Shown one piece after another: positions 21,576 through 31,402 of a stretch of 36,595 nucleotides of DNA (its first letter is position 1; every line of letters begins with the position of its first letter). The stretch comes from Candidatus Allofournierella merdavium (GTDB lineage: Bacteria > Bacillota > Clostridia > Oscillospirales > Ruminococcaceae). The stretch is taken from NCBI GenBank assembly GCA_019118765.1, contig DWYI01000013.1, forward strand, positions 1 to 36,595, in the 5' to 3' direction. Both the position numbers and the translations under genes were made by a program. The notes under the pieces are model-generated. The model was given only the letters and a program-made list of their open reading frames with translations. It did not search any database and had not been told where the DNA came from.

Positions 21576-21604
21576 ATAATAATGCATAAATAACGAAAAA
21601 TCAA
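21576..21604 (-). promoter_or_regulatory. Promoter for lipoprotein esterase gene
   Basis: Minus strand TTGATT, 17-base spacer and TATTAT inside an AT-rich block, giving a leader of about 150 bases. Confidence 0.6.
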
Positions 21605-21708
21605 GAATATTTTTGCAATTTTATTCTTTTTGTTTTGTTGCACAACGGGGCCGGGCGCCTGGTGGATTCTTTTCTCCCCCCTGCCCAAAGAAATCCGCCC
21701 ATGGCGCA

Positions 21709-21748
21709 CAAAAAAGGAGGGCCCCGGCCGATGCGGCCGGGGCCCTCC
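21709..21748 (-). terminator. Terminator after HtrA-type protease gene
   Basis: A 15-bp perfect stem (GGAGGGCCCCGGCCG and complement) with ATG loop, followed on the minus strand by six T residues. Confidence 0.9.
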
Positions 21749-21769
21749 CTTTGCATATTCTGTTGTATT

Positions 21770-23029
21770 TTATGCACCGGTCTTCTCGCCCAGCGTGACC
21801 TGCAGGGTCATGAGTTCGCGGCCGCGGTCCACCTGGACCTCCACCACGTCGCCCACGTTATAGCCCTTCAGGGCGTTGGTCACGTCGTCGGTGGTCTCCA
21901 CCAGCTGCGTGCCGATGCTCACGATGCGGTCGCCCGCCTTCATGCCGGCAGCCTCAGCGCCGGAGCCGGCGTCCACGCTGTTGACATAAACGCCCAGGCT
22001 GCTCACGCCGTACTGCATGGCGGTCTGCACATCGCTCACCGTGATGACGGTGATGCCGAAGGCGGGCCGGCCGGTGACATAGCCGTTCTCCAGCAGATCC
22101 TGCACCACGGCCTTGGCGTCGTTGATGGGGATGGCGAAGCCCAGGCCCTCGGCGTCCTCATCGGAGTACTTGGCGTTCACGATGCCGATCAGTTCGCCGT
22201 TGGTGTTGAACAGGCCGCCGCCGGAATTGCCCGGGCTGATGGCCGCGCTGGTCTGCATCAGGGTCATCTCGTTGCCCTCCACCGAGATATCCCGGTTCAG
22301 GGCGGAGACGATGCCGTCGGTGACGGTGCCGCCCAGGGTGCCCATGGGGTTGCCCACGGCGATGACCACTTCACCCACCTGCACGTTGTCGGAGTCGCCC
22401 AGCACCGCCGGGGTCAGGCCGGTGGCTTCGATCTTCAACAGGGCGATGTCGCTCTCGGCGTCGGTGCCCACCACGGTGGCGGTATAGGTAGAGTCATCCG
22501 CCAGGGTGACGGTGACCTGCTGGGCGCCCTCCACCACATGATTGTTGGTGACGATATAGCCGTCGGTGGTGAGGATGACGCCGCTGCCGGCGCCGCTCAG
22601 CACCTGCTGGCCGCCCCAGAAGTAGTTGCTGGTGACCAGCTGCTCGGTGGTGACCACCACCACGCTGGGGCTCACCGCGCTGGCCACGTCGGCCAGGCTG
22701 CCGGTGGAACTGCCGGTGGAGGAGGTGGGGCTGCCGGTGGCGGCGGACTGGAAGATCACCGCCTGGCCGCCGTTTTTGCTGGCCACCAGGTAGCCGGCGT
22801 AGCCGCCGCCAAAACTCACCGCGGCCACCAGCACCAGGGCCAGCACGCCGGCCAGCACCCGCTTGCCGGTGCTCCGCTTCTTGCGGGGCGGCTCGCCGCC
22901 GCCCACCGGGGCGTCGGGTATGCCGCCCTCACCGGGCATCTGCCCGGAAGGCCCGCTCCCCGTGGGGGGCGCGGGGGTGTATCCGTTCTGATACAGACCG
23001 GAGTAATCGTATTCCCATTTGTTTTCCAT
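21770..23029 (-). CDS. HtrA/DegP-type serine protease
   Basis: A 419-residue membrane-anchored serine protease of the S1C (HtrA) family, acting on damaged proteins outside the membrane. A ~50-residue Gly/Pro-rich cytoplasmic N-terminus leads to one transmembrane helix at ~57-81 after a basic RKKRSTGKR stretch. The trypsin-like domain has catalytic His164 (NNHVV), Asp194 (ESDIALLKI) and Ser269 (SPGNSGGGLF). Residues ~320-410 form one PDZ domain. The ATG follows AAGGATG. Length and layout match Firmicute HtrA proteins. It is divergent from the GNAT-MnmM gene and has its own terminator. Confidence 0.95.
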   Translation of the reverse strand: MENKWEYDYSGLYQNGYTPAPPTGSGPSGQMPGEGGIPDAPVGGGEPPRKKRSTGKRVLAGVLALVLVAAVSFGGGYAGYLVASKNGGQAVIFQSAATGSPTSSTGSSTGSLADVASAVSPSVVVVTTEQLVTSNYFWGGQQVLSGAGSGVILTTDGYIVTNNHVVEGAQQVTVTLADDSTYTATVVGTDAESDIALLKIEATGLTPAVLGDSDNVQVGEVVIAVGNPMGTLGGTVTDGIVSALNRDISVEGNEMTLMQTSAAISPGNSGGGLFNTNGELIGIVNAKYSDEDAEGLGFAIPINDAKAVVQDLLENGYVTGRPAFGITVITVSDVQTAMQYGVSSLGVYVNSVDAGSGAEAAGMKAGDRIVSIGTQLVETTDDVTNALKGYNVGDVVEVQVDRGRELMTLQVTLGEKTGA

Positions 23030-23107
23030 ACAGATTCATCCTTTCGGAAACAGCGGGCCGGGGCACATATGCCCTCAAAAAAGCCCTCTGTGATCGTTCT
23101 GATTCAT

Positions 23108-23138
23108 AGTATAGCGGCCATTGGTGAAAAACCTTCAA
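23108..23138 (-). promoter_or_regulatory. Candidate promoter for HtrA gene
   Basis: Minus strand TTGAAG and TATACT with a long 19-base spacer, about 80 bases ahead of the ATG. The -10 is good but spacing is poor, so an activator or another sigma factor may be involved. Confidence 0.4.
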
Positions 23139-23154
23139 AGCGGGGGTGAAAGAA

Positions 23155-23184
23155 TTGTGAAATCCCGCTCTCCCGCGTTATAAT
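23155..23184 (+). promoter_or_regulatory. Promoter for GNAT-MnmM gene
   Basis: TTGTGA, 18-base spacer and perfect TATAAT about 85 bases ahead of the ATG at 23268, back to back with the HtrA promoter. Confidence 0.65.
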
Positions 23185-23267
23185 GGGAATATCCCGCGGA
23201 ACAGGACATCCCGTGGATATGCTATCACAAAACCGCGTTTGCCGCAACTGCCCGGAAGGAGGCGCCC

Positions 23268-24137
23268 ATGCGCATTGACCAGCACCGGGAGGGAGACCGT
23301 CTCTCCCTCACCCTTTACAAGGAACAGGCCCCGGTGGGCGTTTGCCGCCTGCTCCTCGCCCCCGGCCGGGTGGAACTGCAAGGATTTAGCATCGACGACG
23401 GCTGGCGGGGCAAGGGCTACGGCAGCTACCTGCTCAAGCAGGCGCTGCACGCCACCGGGGGCTTTGGAACTTCCAGCCTCCACACCGCGCCGCCCCCCGA
23501 AAGCGAGGCCGCCGCGGCCCTCTTGAAAAAATTCGGCTTTGCCCCCGCCGGGGATGTGTGGCTGCGCCGCCGCGCCCCCGACCCCAGCGCCGTGGGCCTG
23601 ACCCACGAATTTCTGGCTTCGCGCCTTGCCCCCGGGGGCTTTTTCATCGACGCCACCTGCGGCAACGGCCACGACACCGCCTTTTTGTGCCGGCTGGCGG
23701 GGCCGCAGGGCCGGGTGCTGGCGCTGGATGTGCAGCCACAGGCGGTGGCGGCCACCCGCGCCCGGCTGGAGGCCGAGGGCTTTGGCTCCATGGCACAGGT
23801 GGTGCAGGCGGACCATGCCCGGCTGGCGGAACTTGCCCCGCCCGCCTCGGCCGACTGCGTGGTGTTCAACTTCGGGTATCTGCCGGGGGCGGATCACGCC
23901 CTCTTCACCACCCCGGCCAGCAGCCTGCCGGCCCTTGAGGCGGCGCTGGACATTCTGAAGCCCGGGGGCGTGCTGGCGGCCTGCCTGTACAGCGGCGGGC
24001 CCAACGGCGGCGGCGAGAAGGCGGCGGTGGAGGGCTTTTTCGCCGCCCTGCCGCTGACAAGGTACACGGTGCTGGCCTGCCGCTTCGCCAACTGGGCGGA
24101 CACGGCGCCCCTGCCCTGTTTTGTGCTGAAAAAGTGA
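23268..24137 (+). CDS. GNAT acetyltransferase fused to MnmM/YtqB-like tRNA methyltransferase
   Basis: A 289-residue two-domain protein. Residues ~1-100 are a GNAT domain with the acetyl-CoA loop RGKGYG at 47-52 after GFSIDDGW, and a KKFGFAPAG end. Residues ~108-289 match the PF06962 class I methyltransferase: FIDATCGNGHD (126-136) is the SAM motif, LDVQPQAV binds the ribose, and NFGYLPGADH (201-210) is the signature of YtqB/MnmM, which in Bacillus methylates the 5-aminomethyl group of wobble uridine. AGGAGG precedes the ATG. The known MnmM is a stand-alone protein of ~190 residues, so the N-terminal acetyltransferase is an addition. The methyltransferase role is by family; the acetyl acceptor is unknown. 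Confidence 0.85.
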   Translation: MRIDQHREGDRLSLTLYKEQAPVGVCRLLLAPGRVELQGFSIDDGWRGKGYGSYLLKQALHATGGFGTSSLHTAPPPESEAAAALLKKFGFAPAGDVWLRRRAPDPSAVGLTHEFLASRLAPGGFFIDATCGNGHDTAFLCRLAGPQGRVLALDVQPQAVAATRARLEAEGFGSMAQVVQADHARLAELAPPASADCVVFNFGYLPGADHALFTTPASSLPALEAALDILKPGGVLAACLYSGGPNGGGEKAAVEGFFAALPLTRYTVLACRFANWADTAPLPCFVLKK

Positions 24138-24157
24138 GCAAAAACGCCCTGTTCCCC

Positions 24158-24186
24158 TTGCCAAGCGGCCTTTGAGCGGGTAGAAT
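24158..24186 (+). promoter_or_regulatory. Promoter for prfC
   Basis: TTGCCA, 17-base spacer and TAGAAT about 70 bases ahead of the ATG. Confidence 0.6.
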
Positions 24187-24214
24187 TAAAATGTTGTGAT
24201 TTTTTAAAGAGACC

Positions 24215-24230
24215 GGGGCCCGCGGGCCCC
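24215..24230 (+). other. GC palindrome in prfC leader
   Basis: A 16-base perfect palindrome (GGGGCCCG and complement) lies between the prfC promoter and its ribosome binding site. Without a T tract it is not a terminator; it may affect translation or RNA stability. Confidence 0.5.
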
Positions 24231-24257
24231 GCGCATAACCAGAGGAGGAAGGAAACT

Positions 24258-25859
24258 ATGGCCGATCTGCGGCAGGAGATCGCGCGGCGGCGCACCTTTG
24301 CCATCATCAGCCACCCGGACGCCGGCAAGACCACCCTCACCGAGAAGCTGCTGCTCTACGGCGGGGCCATCCAGCAGGCGGGCAGCGTGAAGGGCAAGCA
24401 GAGCGCCCGCCACGCGGTGAGCGACTGGATGGAAATTGAAAAACAGCGCGGCATCTCGGTCACCAGCAGCGTGCTGCAGTTTGAATACGACGGCAAGTGC
24501 GTGAACATTCTGGACACCCCCGGCCACCAGGACTTTTCCGAAGACACCTACCGTACCCTGATGGCCGCCGACGCGGCGGTGATGGTGCTGGACGCGGCCA
24601 AGGGCGTGGAGGCTCAGACCATCAAGCTGTTCAAGGTGTGCACCCTGCGGCACATCCCCATCTTCACCTTCATCAACAAGATGGACCGGGAGGCCCGGGA
24701 CCCCTTTGACCTGATGGAGGAGATCGAGAACATTCTGGGCATCCGCACCTATCCGATGAACTGGCCCATCGGCTGCGGCAAGGAGTTCAAGGGCGTGTTC
24801 AACCGCCACAGCCGGCACATCCTGGCCTTCCAGAGCGACGGCAAGGCCAACGGGGTGAAAATTCTGGACAAGATCGAGGCGGAACTGGGCGATGCCCGGC
24901 TGGACGAGCTGCTCACCGCCCCGCTGCACGAGAAGCTCAGCGAGGACATCGAGCTGCTGGACGGCGCCAGCTACGACTTTGACCTGGACGCGGTGAACAC
25001 CGGCAATTTAAGCCCGGTGTTCTTCGGCTCGGCGCTCACCAACTTCGGCGTGGAGCCCTTCCTCCAGGAGTTTTTGCGGCTGGCGCCCTCCCCCCTGCCC
25101 CGCACCAGCGGCGGCGTGCCGGTGGAGCCGGCGCAGGACGTGTTCTCCGGCTTCATCTTCAAGATCCAGGCCAATATGAACAAGGCCCACCGGGACCGCA
25201 TCGCCTTCATGCGCATCTGCTCCGGCCGCTTTGAGCGGGGCATGGAGGTGACCCACCTGCAGGAGGGCAAGAAGATCAAGCTGGCCCAGTCCACCCAGCT
25301 GATGGCCCAGGACCGGGCCACCGTGGACGTGGCCTATGCCGGCGACATCATCGGCCTGTTCGACCCGGGCATCTTCTCCATCGGCGACACCCTCTACACC
25401 GGCAAGGAGCCCATCCGCTACGCGGGCATCCCCACCTTCGCACCCGAGCACTTCGCCCGGGTGACCCAGGTGGACACCATGAAGCGCAAGCAGTTCGTGA
25501 AGGGCATGGAGCAGGTGGCTCAGGAGGGCGCCATCCAGATCTTCCGGGAGCTGGGCGGCGGCATGGAGGAGGTCATCGTGGGCGTTGTGGGCGTTCTGCA
25601 GTTCGAGGTGCTGGAGTACCGGCTGAAAAACGAGTACAACGTGGACATCCGGATGCAAAATCTGCCCTACGAGCACATCCGCTGGATCGAGAACGAGGAC
25701 CTGGACCCCAAGGCCCTGGACCTGACCAGCGACACCCGGCGCATCGAGGACCTGAAAGGCAACAAGCTGCTGCTGTTCACCTCCCCCTGGGCGATCACCT
25801 GGGCCGAGGAGCACAACCCTCAACTGCGGCTGAGCGAGTTCGGCAACCGGGAAGACTGA
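24258..25859 (+). CDS. prfC: Peptide chain release factor 3
   Basis: A 533-residue translational GTPase that recycles RF1/RF2 from the ribosome after termination. G1 is SHPDAGKTT (residues ~17-25), the switch region includes EKQRGISVTSS, G3 is DTPGHQDFSED, and G4 is NKMDRE. The length and the C-terminal domain with YAGDIIGLFDPG and GVVGVLQFEVLEYRLKNEY match RF3 rather than EF-G or tetracycline-resistance relatives, which are longer. The ribosome binding site is AGAGGAGGAAGG just ahead of the ATG. It has its own promoter and a strong terminator. Confidence 0.97.
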   Translation: MADLRQEIARRRTFAIISHPDAGKTTLTEKLLLYGGAIQQAGSVKGKQSARHAVSDWMEIEKQRGISVTSSVLQFEYDGKCVNILDTPGHQDFSEDTYRTLMAADAAVMVLDAAKGVEAQTIKLFKVCTLRHIPIFTFINKMDREARDPFDLMEEIENILGIRTYPMNWPIGCGKEFKGVFNRHSRHILAFQSDGKANGVKILDKIEAELGDARLDELLTAPLHEKLSEDIELLDGASYDFDLDAVNTGNLSPVFFGSALTNFGVEPFLQEFLRLAPSPLPRTSGGVPVEPAQDVFSGFIFKIQANMNKAHRDRIAFMRICSGRFERGMEVTHLQEGKKIKLAQSTQLMAQDRATVDVAYAGDIIGLFDPGIFSIGDTLYTGKEPIRYAGIPTFAPEHFARVTQVDTMKRKQFVKGMEQVAQEGAIQIFRELGGGMEEVIVGVVGVLQFEVLEYRLKNEYNVDIRMQNLPYEHIRWIENEDLDPKALDLTSDTRRIEDLKGNKLLLFTSPWAITWAEEHNPQLRLSEFGNRED

Positions 25860-25876
25860 TTTTTCACAGGACACGG

Positions 25877-25915
25877 GCAGCGCCCCGGCCATTCTGGCCG
25901 GGGCGCTGCTTTTTT
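25877..25915 (+). terminator. Terminator after prfC
   Basis: A 14-bp perfect stem (GCAGCGCCCCGGCC and complement, ATTCT loop) followed by six T residues. Confidence 0.95.
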
Positions 25916-26204
25916 GCGCGGCGGGCGGGGCGGCGGCCGAACAGGCAGGGACGCGGCCGGCCTGTTTTTCCCGGCTGCCCTTCCGCTGTCGGCCGTGCCA
26001 AACGCGGCGCTGCCGTCCTTTTCGCGTTCACCGGAGGGGCGCCCACCCTCGCACACGGCAACTCGGGCATTTCCCAGGACGGCGGAAAGTATCCGTTCTG
26101 AGGCGCACGAAGGGTGGCGCCTTCGGGCCGTTAAGCCGCGGAGGGAGGAAAGCCCGCCAGCCCTTATTGCCGGCCTCCGGACCGGGCGGAGGCCGGGCAA
26201 AAAG
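25916..26204. other. Non-coding stretch before tRNA terminator
   Basis: About 290 bases with no convincing gene; open frames here lack ribosome binding sites and are GC artefacts. A bulged long-range inverted repeat joins GGCGCCCACCCTCG (26038-26051) to CGAAGGGTGGCGCC (26108-26121) around a loop holding smaller stems such as CGGA-AAGTA-TCCG. A separate hairpin is at 26170-26196. It may encode a structured RNA; strand is uncertain. Confidence 0.4.
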
Positions 26205-26234
26205 AAAAGAGCACGTCAAACGACGTGCTCTTTT
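26205..26234 (-). terminator. Terminator after tRNA-Asn
   Basis: Minus strand GAGCACGTC / GACGTGCTC stem with a four-base loop followed by TTTTCTTTTT. It begins directly after the encoded CCA end. Confidence 0.9.
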
Positions 26235-26235
26235 T

Positions 26236-26311
26236 TGGCTCCCCCTGTTGGGCTCGAACCAACGACCCTGCGGTTAACAGCCGCATGCTCTACCGACTGA
26301 GCTAAGGAGGA
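26236..26311 (-). tRNA. tRNA-Asn (anticodon GUU)
   Basis: A 76-base minus-strand tRNA including the encoded CCA end and discriminator G. The acceptor stem TCCTCCT pairs with AGGGGGA with one G-U pair; the D arm (GCTCAGTCGGTAGAGC), anticodon loop CTGTTAACC with GTT, and TpsiC arm (GTTCGAGCC) are all canonical. It has its own consensus promoter and terminator, so it is a single-gene tRNA unit. Confidence 0.97.
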
Positions 26312-26316
26312 ATATG

Positions 26317-26340
26317 CACGCTGCCTTGTCGTGCAGCGTG
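26317..26340 (-). other. Stem-loop in tRNA leader
   Basis: CACGCTGC and its exact complement GCAGCGTG with an eight-base loop fill the leader between the transcription start (~26338) and the mature tRNA 5' end, probably helping leader folding or processing by RNase P. Confidence 0.6.
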
Positions 26341-26344
26341 ATTT

Positions 26345-26373
26345 ATTATAACAGCATACGAGGAAGATGTCAA
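26345..26373 (-). promoter_or_regulatory. Perfect consensus promoter for tRNA-Asn
   Basis: Minus strand TTGACA, 17-base spacer and TATAAT: all twelve hexamer positions match sigma-A consensus, as expected for a highly expressed stable RNA. Confidence 0.9.
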
Positions 26374-26425
26374 GCCCCTTTTGCCCATTGCCCGGGGAAT
26401 TTTTTCAGCGTGGCGACCTTGTGCT

Positions 26426-26508
26426 GAAAAAGGCGCCAAAGCCCCTGTTCCGGCGCCAGGAACGCCCCGCGAGGGGCCGCGGCAGCGGCCATCCCACGGG
26501 GCGTTCCT
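26426..26508 (-). terminator. Terminator region after beta-galactosidase gene
   Basis: A 12-bp inverted repeat (AGGAACGCCCCG at 26458-26469 with its complement at 26497-26508) lies after the stop codon. On the minus strand it is followed by a second GGCGCC hairpin ending in five T residues near 26431. Confidence 0.65.
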
Positions 26509-26535
26509 CCTGTTTCGTCTGCCGGTCGAAGCGCC

Positions 26536-29529
26536 TCACGGGCGGGCAAAGCCCAGCGCCAGTTCAAAGCGGAATTGCTCCTCCGCCAGGGCGTAGCGGG
26601 GGTCCAGCACCGGGCCGCAGCTGTTGGAGCCGATGCCGCTGTTCTTGTAGTCCAGGCAGAGCTCCACATCCGCAGCCCGCCGCAGCTCGAAATCGTGGGC
26701 GGCGGCCGCCAGCGCCTCCTGGGGATAGTGGGACGCCCGGAAGCTGAAGGGGGCCGAGGCCGCCGCCCAGAGGGCCGCGTCCTGCCCGCTCAGCCGCACG
26801 CCGGCGCAGCCCGTGTGGCAGCCGTGCTCCTGGGGCTTGATGTAATCCACATATTCCCCGTCCACCGTGCTGCAAAACGCCCCGTACCAGCTGGCGCGGC
26901 ACTTGTCCAGATAGCTCTCGCCGGGGCCGTAGCCGGTGTAGTTTAGCGTCTCGAAGCCCGCCGGCAGGAACAGGCGCACGCCAAAGCGCGGCAGGTAGGG
27001 AAAGACGGGGTCGCGCCGCCCCTCCACGGTCAGGCGCAGCCCGCCCCGGGCGTCCACCCGCCAGCAGACGGCGCAGCGCAGGAAGGGCTGACGGACGCTG
27101 GCGGCAAACACCGCCTCGCAGCGGATCTCGGCGGCGCCGTCGGCGGCGCGGGCTGCCCGGCAGCCGGCCAGCCGGATCTGGGCCCGGTCGTAGCCCGCCT
27201 GCTCCCAGACGCGGCGGATCTTGCGGTCGTTGTCGGTGGGGGCGCGCCAGACGTTGAAGCCCATGGGGCGGCTCAGCCGCTCCCGCCCGCCCCACACCAG
27301 GCTCTTGAAGCAGCCGGTGAACCGGTCGAACCGATATTGGAAACCCTCGCCGGCGAGGCATATCTCCTCGTCGGTCTCCCGCCAGTCCACCCGGCCGGGA
27401 CAGAGCGGGGGCAGCGCAGGAAAGTCCTCTTGCAGGGTGATCTCGTCAAAGCCCAGTTCCTCCCCCGCCGGCCGCAGGGGTACGTCCCGGGCGGCCAGCC
27501 AGACCAGGCGCAGGTCCCAGCGGCCGGGGCCCTGGGGCGCCGGGCAGGGCAGCGGCATCCAGGCGCGGCCCCGGGGCGCCAGCGCGGGCAATTCGCCCTC
27601 GCCGCCGCCTGCCGGCACGCCGTCCCGCCGCATTTCCCACCGGTAGCGCACCAGGCGGGAGGCGTCGGTGAAGTCCAGCGTGTTGCGCAGCCCGATGCCC
27701 TCCTTCTCCCGCCAGGCGCGCACCGGCCGCCAGACGTTTTTCAGTTCCAGCAGGCCGGGATGGGGGGTGCGGTCGGGCGAGACCAGGCCGTCCACGCAGA
27801 AGTTCACGTCGTGGGGGAACTCGCCGCTGTCGCCGCCGTAGAGGTACCGCCGCCCGCCGCCGGGGGCGGGGCCCGCGTCGATGGCGTGGTCACACCACTC
27901 CCACACGAAGCCGCCCAGCACGCCGGGCTCTTCCAGCATCATGGTCTCGTAGTCCTCCAGGTCGCCGGGGCCGTTGCCCATGGCGTGACAGTACTCCACC
28001 AGCAGGAACGGCTTGACGTTGGCCGGGTCGGCCAGCCACCGGCGCACAAAGTCCGGCGGGGTGTACATCCGGCTGAACAGGTGCAGCATACTGTCGTCGT
28101 TCACATGGCCGCCGGTCTGGCGCCAGGCGCCCTCAAAGTGGACCAGGCGGGTGGGGTCGTACTCCCGCACCCAGCGACCCGCCTTTTCAAAGGCCGGCCC
28201 GTAGCCGGACTCGTTGCCCAGCGACCAGATCAGCACCGACGGGCTGTTTTTGTCCCGGATGACGCAGCGGCGCACCCGGTCCAGGATGAGGCCCTCGAAG
28301 GCCGGGTCCTGGGCGAGGAGGCCATAGGAGATCTCGTCGCCGCCGCCGAACACCTCGGTGACGCCGTGGCACTCCATGTCCGCCTCGTCGATGAGGTAGA
28401 AGCCGTACCGGTCGCACAGCCGGGCAAACCAGGGGGCGTTGGGGTAGTGGCTGGTGCGGATGGCGTTGACGTTGTGCCGCTTCATCAGCACCAGATCCCG
28501 CATGGCCTGCTCCGGCGAGATGGTGAAGCCGGTGACGGGGTCGGAGTCGTGCCGGTTCACCCCGCGCAGCCGCAGCGGCCGGCCGTTGAGCAGCACCTGC
28601 CGCCCCTTCACCGCGATGTCCCGCACCCCCACCGGCAGGCAGATGGTCTCCTCTTCGGTGCGCAGGATCAGCCGGTACAGCGCGGGCGATTCCGCGCTCC
28701 AGAAGCGGGGCGCGTCCAGGTGGACGATGAGGTCGCTCTCCGCCTCGCCTCGGGCCGCCTCCGCCCCGTCCGGGTCCAGCAGCTGCCACTCCAGGCGGCC
28801 CGTGCCGCCGGCCCAGTCCACGCCCACCTGCACCACCGCCCTGGTGTAGCCCTCGCACCCCCAGGTGCGAACGCCCACGTCCCGGATGTGCCGGCGGGGC
28901 CGCGCCAGCAGGTACACGTCCCGGAAGATGCCGGACATCCGGAACTTGTCCTGGCACTCCAGATAGGTGCCCACGCTCCATTTGAGCACCAGCACGGCCA
29001 GCAGGTTCTCGCCGGGGCGCACAAAGGCGGTGATGTCGAACTCGCTGGTGGAGTGGGACACCTGGCTATGCCCCACCCGACGGCCGTTGACCCAGACGTA
29101 GTAGAAGCTGTCCACCCCTTCAAAATTCAGGTACAGCCGCCGGGCGCACAGCGCCTCGTCGGCCCGGAAGACGGTGCGGTAGGCACCGCAGGGGTCGGCG
29201 TGGGGCACAAAGGGCGGGTCGTAGGGGATGGGATAGCGCACGTTGCTGTACTGGTGCCGGTCCAGCCCCTGCGTCTGCCAGCAGGAGGGCACCGGCATGG
29301 GGGAAAATCCGCCGTCGTCAAACCCCGGCTGGCAGAACTCCTCTGGCACGGCGCTGATCCGGTCGTACAGCTTCATCCGCCAGGTGCCGTTCAGCAGGAT
29401 GAACCGCTCCGAGCTCTCCCGGGGCGCGTCCGGGTCCTGCCCGGGGGCGAAGGGGATGTAATAGGCGCGGTCCGGCTCCACCCCCGCGTGAGGATGGGCA
29501 AGGTCTTCAAATTCGTGGCAATGCCGCAT
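26536..29529 (-). CDS. lacZ: Beta-galactosidase, GH2 (LacZ-type)
   Basis: A 997-residue glycoside hydrolase family 2 enzyme of the long LacZ type, releasing beta-linked galactose. The sugar-binding domain is N-terminal (VPSCWQTQG), then immunoglobulin-like domains, the TIM barrel with NRHDSDPVTG, acid/base Glu440 in SLGNESG and nucleophile Glu512 in LVEYCHAMGN, and the C-terminal beta-sandwich small chain. There is no signal peptide, so it acts on imported sugar. AAAGGAG precedes the ATG. It is the last gene of the fucose/sulfatase operon, which fits trimming of galactose-fucose glycans; the gene symbol is by family similarity. Confidence 0.93.
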   Translation of the reverse strand: MRHCHEFEDLAHPHAGVEPDRAYYIPFAPGQDPDAPRESSERFILLNGTWRMKLYDRISAVPEEFCQPGFDDGGFSPMPVPSCWQTQGLDRHQYSNVRYPIPYDPPFVPHADPCGAYRTVFRADEALCARRLYLNFEGVDSFYYVWVNGRRVGHSQVSHSTSEFDITAFVRPGENLLAVLVLKWSVGTYLECQDKFRMSGIFRDVYLLARPRRHIRDVGVRTWGCEGYTRAVVQVGVDWAGGTGRLEWQLLDPDGAEAARGEAESDLIVHLDAPRFWSAESPALYRLILRTEEETICLPVGVRDIAVKGRQVLLNGRPLRLRGVNRHDSDPVTGFTISPEQAMRDLVLMKRHNVNAIRTSHYPNAPWFARLCDRYGFYLIDEADMECHGVTEVFGGGDEISYGLLAQDPAFEGLILDRVRRCVIRDKNSPSVLIWSLGNESGYGPAFEKAGRWVREYDPTRLVHFEGAWRQTGGHVNDDSMLHLFSRMYTPPDFVRRWLADPANVKPFLLVEYCHAMGNGPGDLEDYETMMLEEPGVLGGFVWEWCDHAIDAGPAPGGGRRYLYGGDSGEFPHDVNFCVDGLVSPDRTPHPGLLELKNVWRPVRAWREKEGIGLRNTLDFTDASRLVRYRWEMRRDGVPAGGGEGELPALAPRGRAWMPLPCPAPQGPGRWDLRLVWLAARDVPLRPAGEELGFDEITLQEDFPALPPLCPGRVDWRETDEEICLAGEGFQYRFDRFTGCFKSLVWGGRERLSRPMGFNVWRAPTDNDRKIRRVWEQAGYDRAQIRLAGCRAARAADGAAEIRCEAVFAASVRQPFLRCAVCWRVDARGGLRLTVEGRRDPVFPYLPRFGVRLFLPAGFETLNYTGYGPGESYLDKCRASWYGAFCSTVDGEYVDYIKPQEHGCHTGCAGVRLSGQDAALWAAASAPFSFRASHYPQEALAAAAHDFELRRAADVELCLDYKNSGIGSNSCGPVLDPRYALAEEQFRFELALGFARP

Positions 29530-29558
29530 GGGCTCGCTCCTTTCGCGCCGCGGCGCGC

Positions 29559-29582
29559 GGGCCGGGGCGCGCGCCCCGGCCC
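29559..29582 (-). other. Perfect 24-bp palindrome between fucI and lacZ
   Basis: GGGCCGGGGCGC followed directly by its complement. No T tract follows, so it looks like an RNA-stabilising or processing stem that could set different levels of the two enzymes. Confidence 0.6.
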
Positions 29583-29604
29583 GGCTGTGCGGTCGGTGTT
29601 GATG

Positions 29605-31389
<1,785 letters not shown>

Positions 31390-31402
31390 TGTTCATTCCT
31401 CC

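Larger units (their letters stand above)
21425..21769. other. Intergenic region before esterase gene
   Basis: 345 bases without a supported gene. It holds the esterase promoter (21576-21604), a long leader with a small GGGCCGC hairpin near 21450, an AT-rich block at 21560-21640 unlike the surrounding GC content, and the terminator of the HtrA gene at 21710-21748. Confidence 0.7.

Noticed and set aside
25914-26300. Plus-strand open frame of 128 codons ending in APPVGLEPTTLRLTAACSTD
   Set aside because: Its end is an antisense reading of tRNA-Asn, a well-known false protein signature; no ribosome binding site and biased GC-driven composition.
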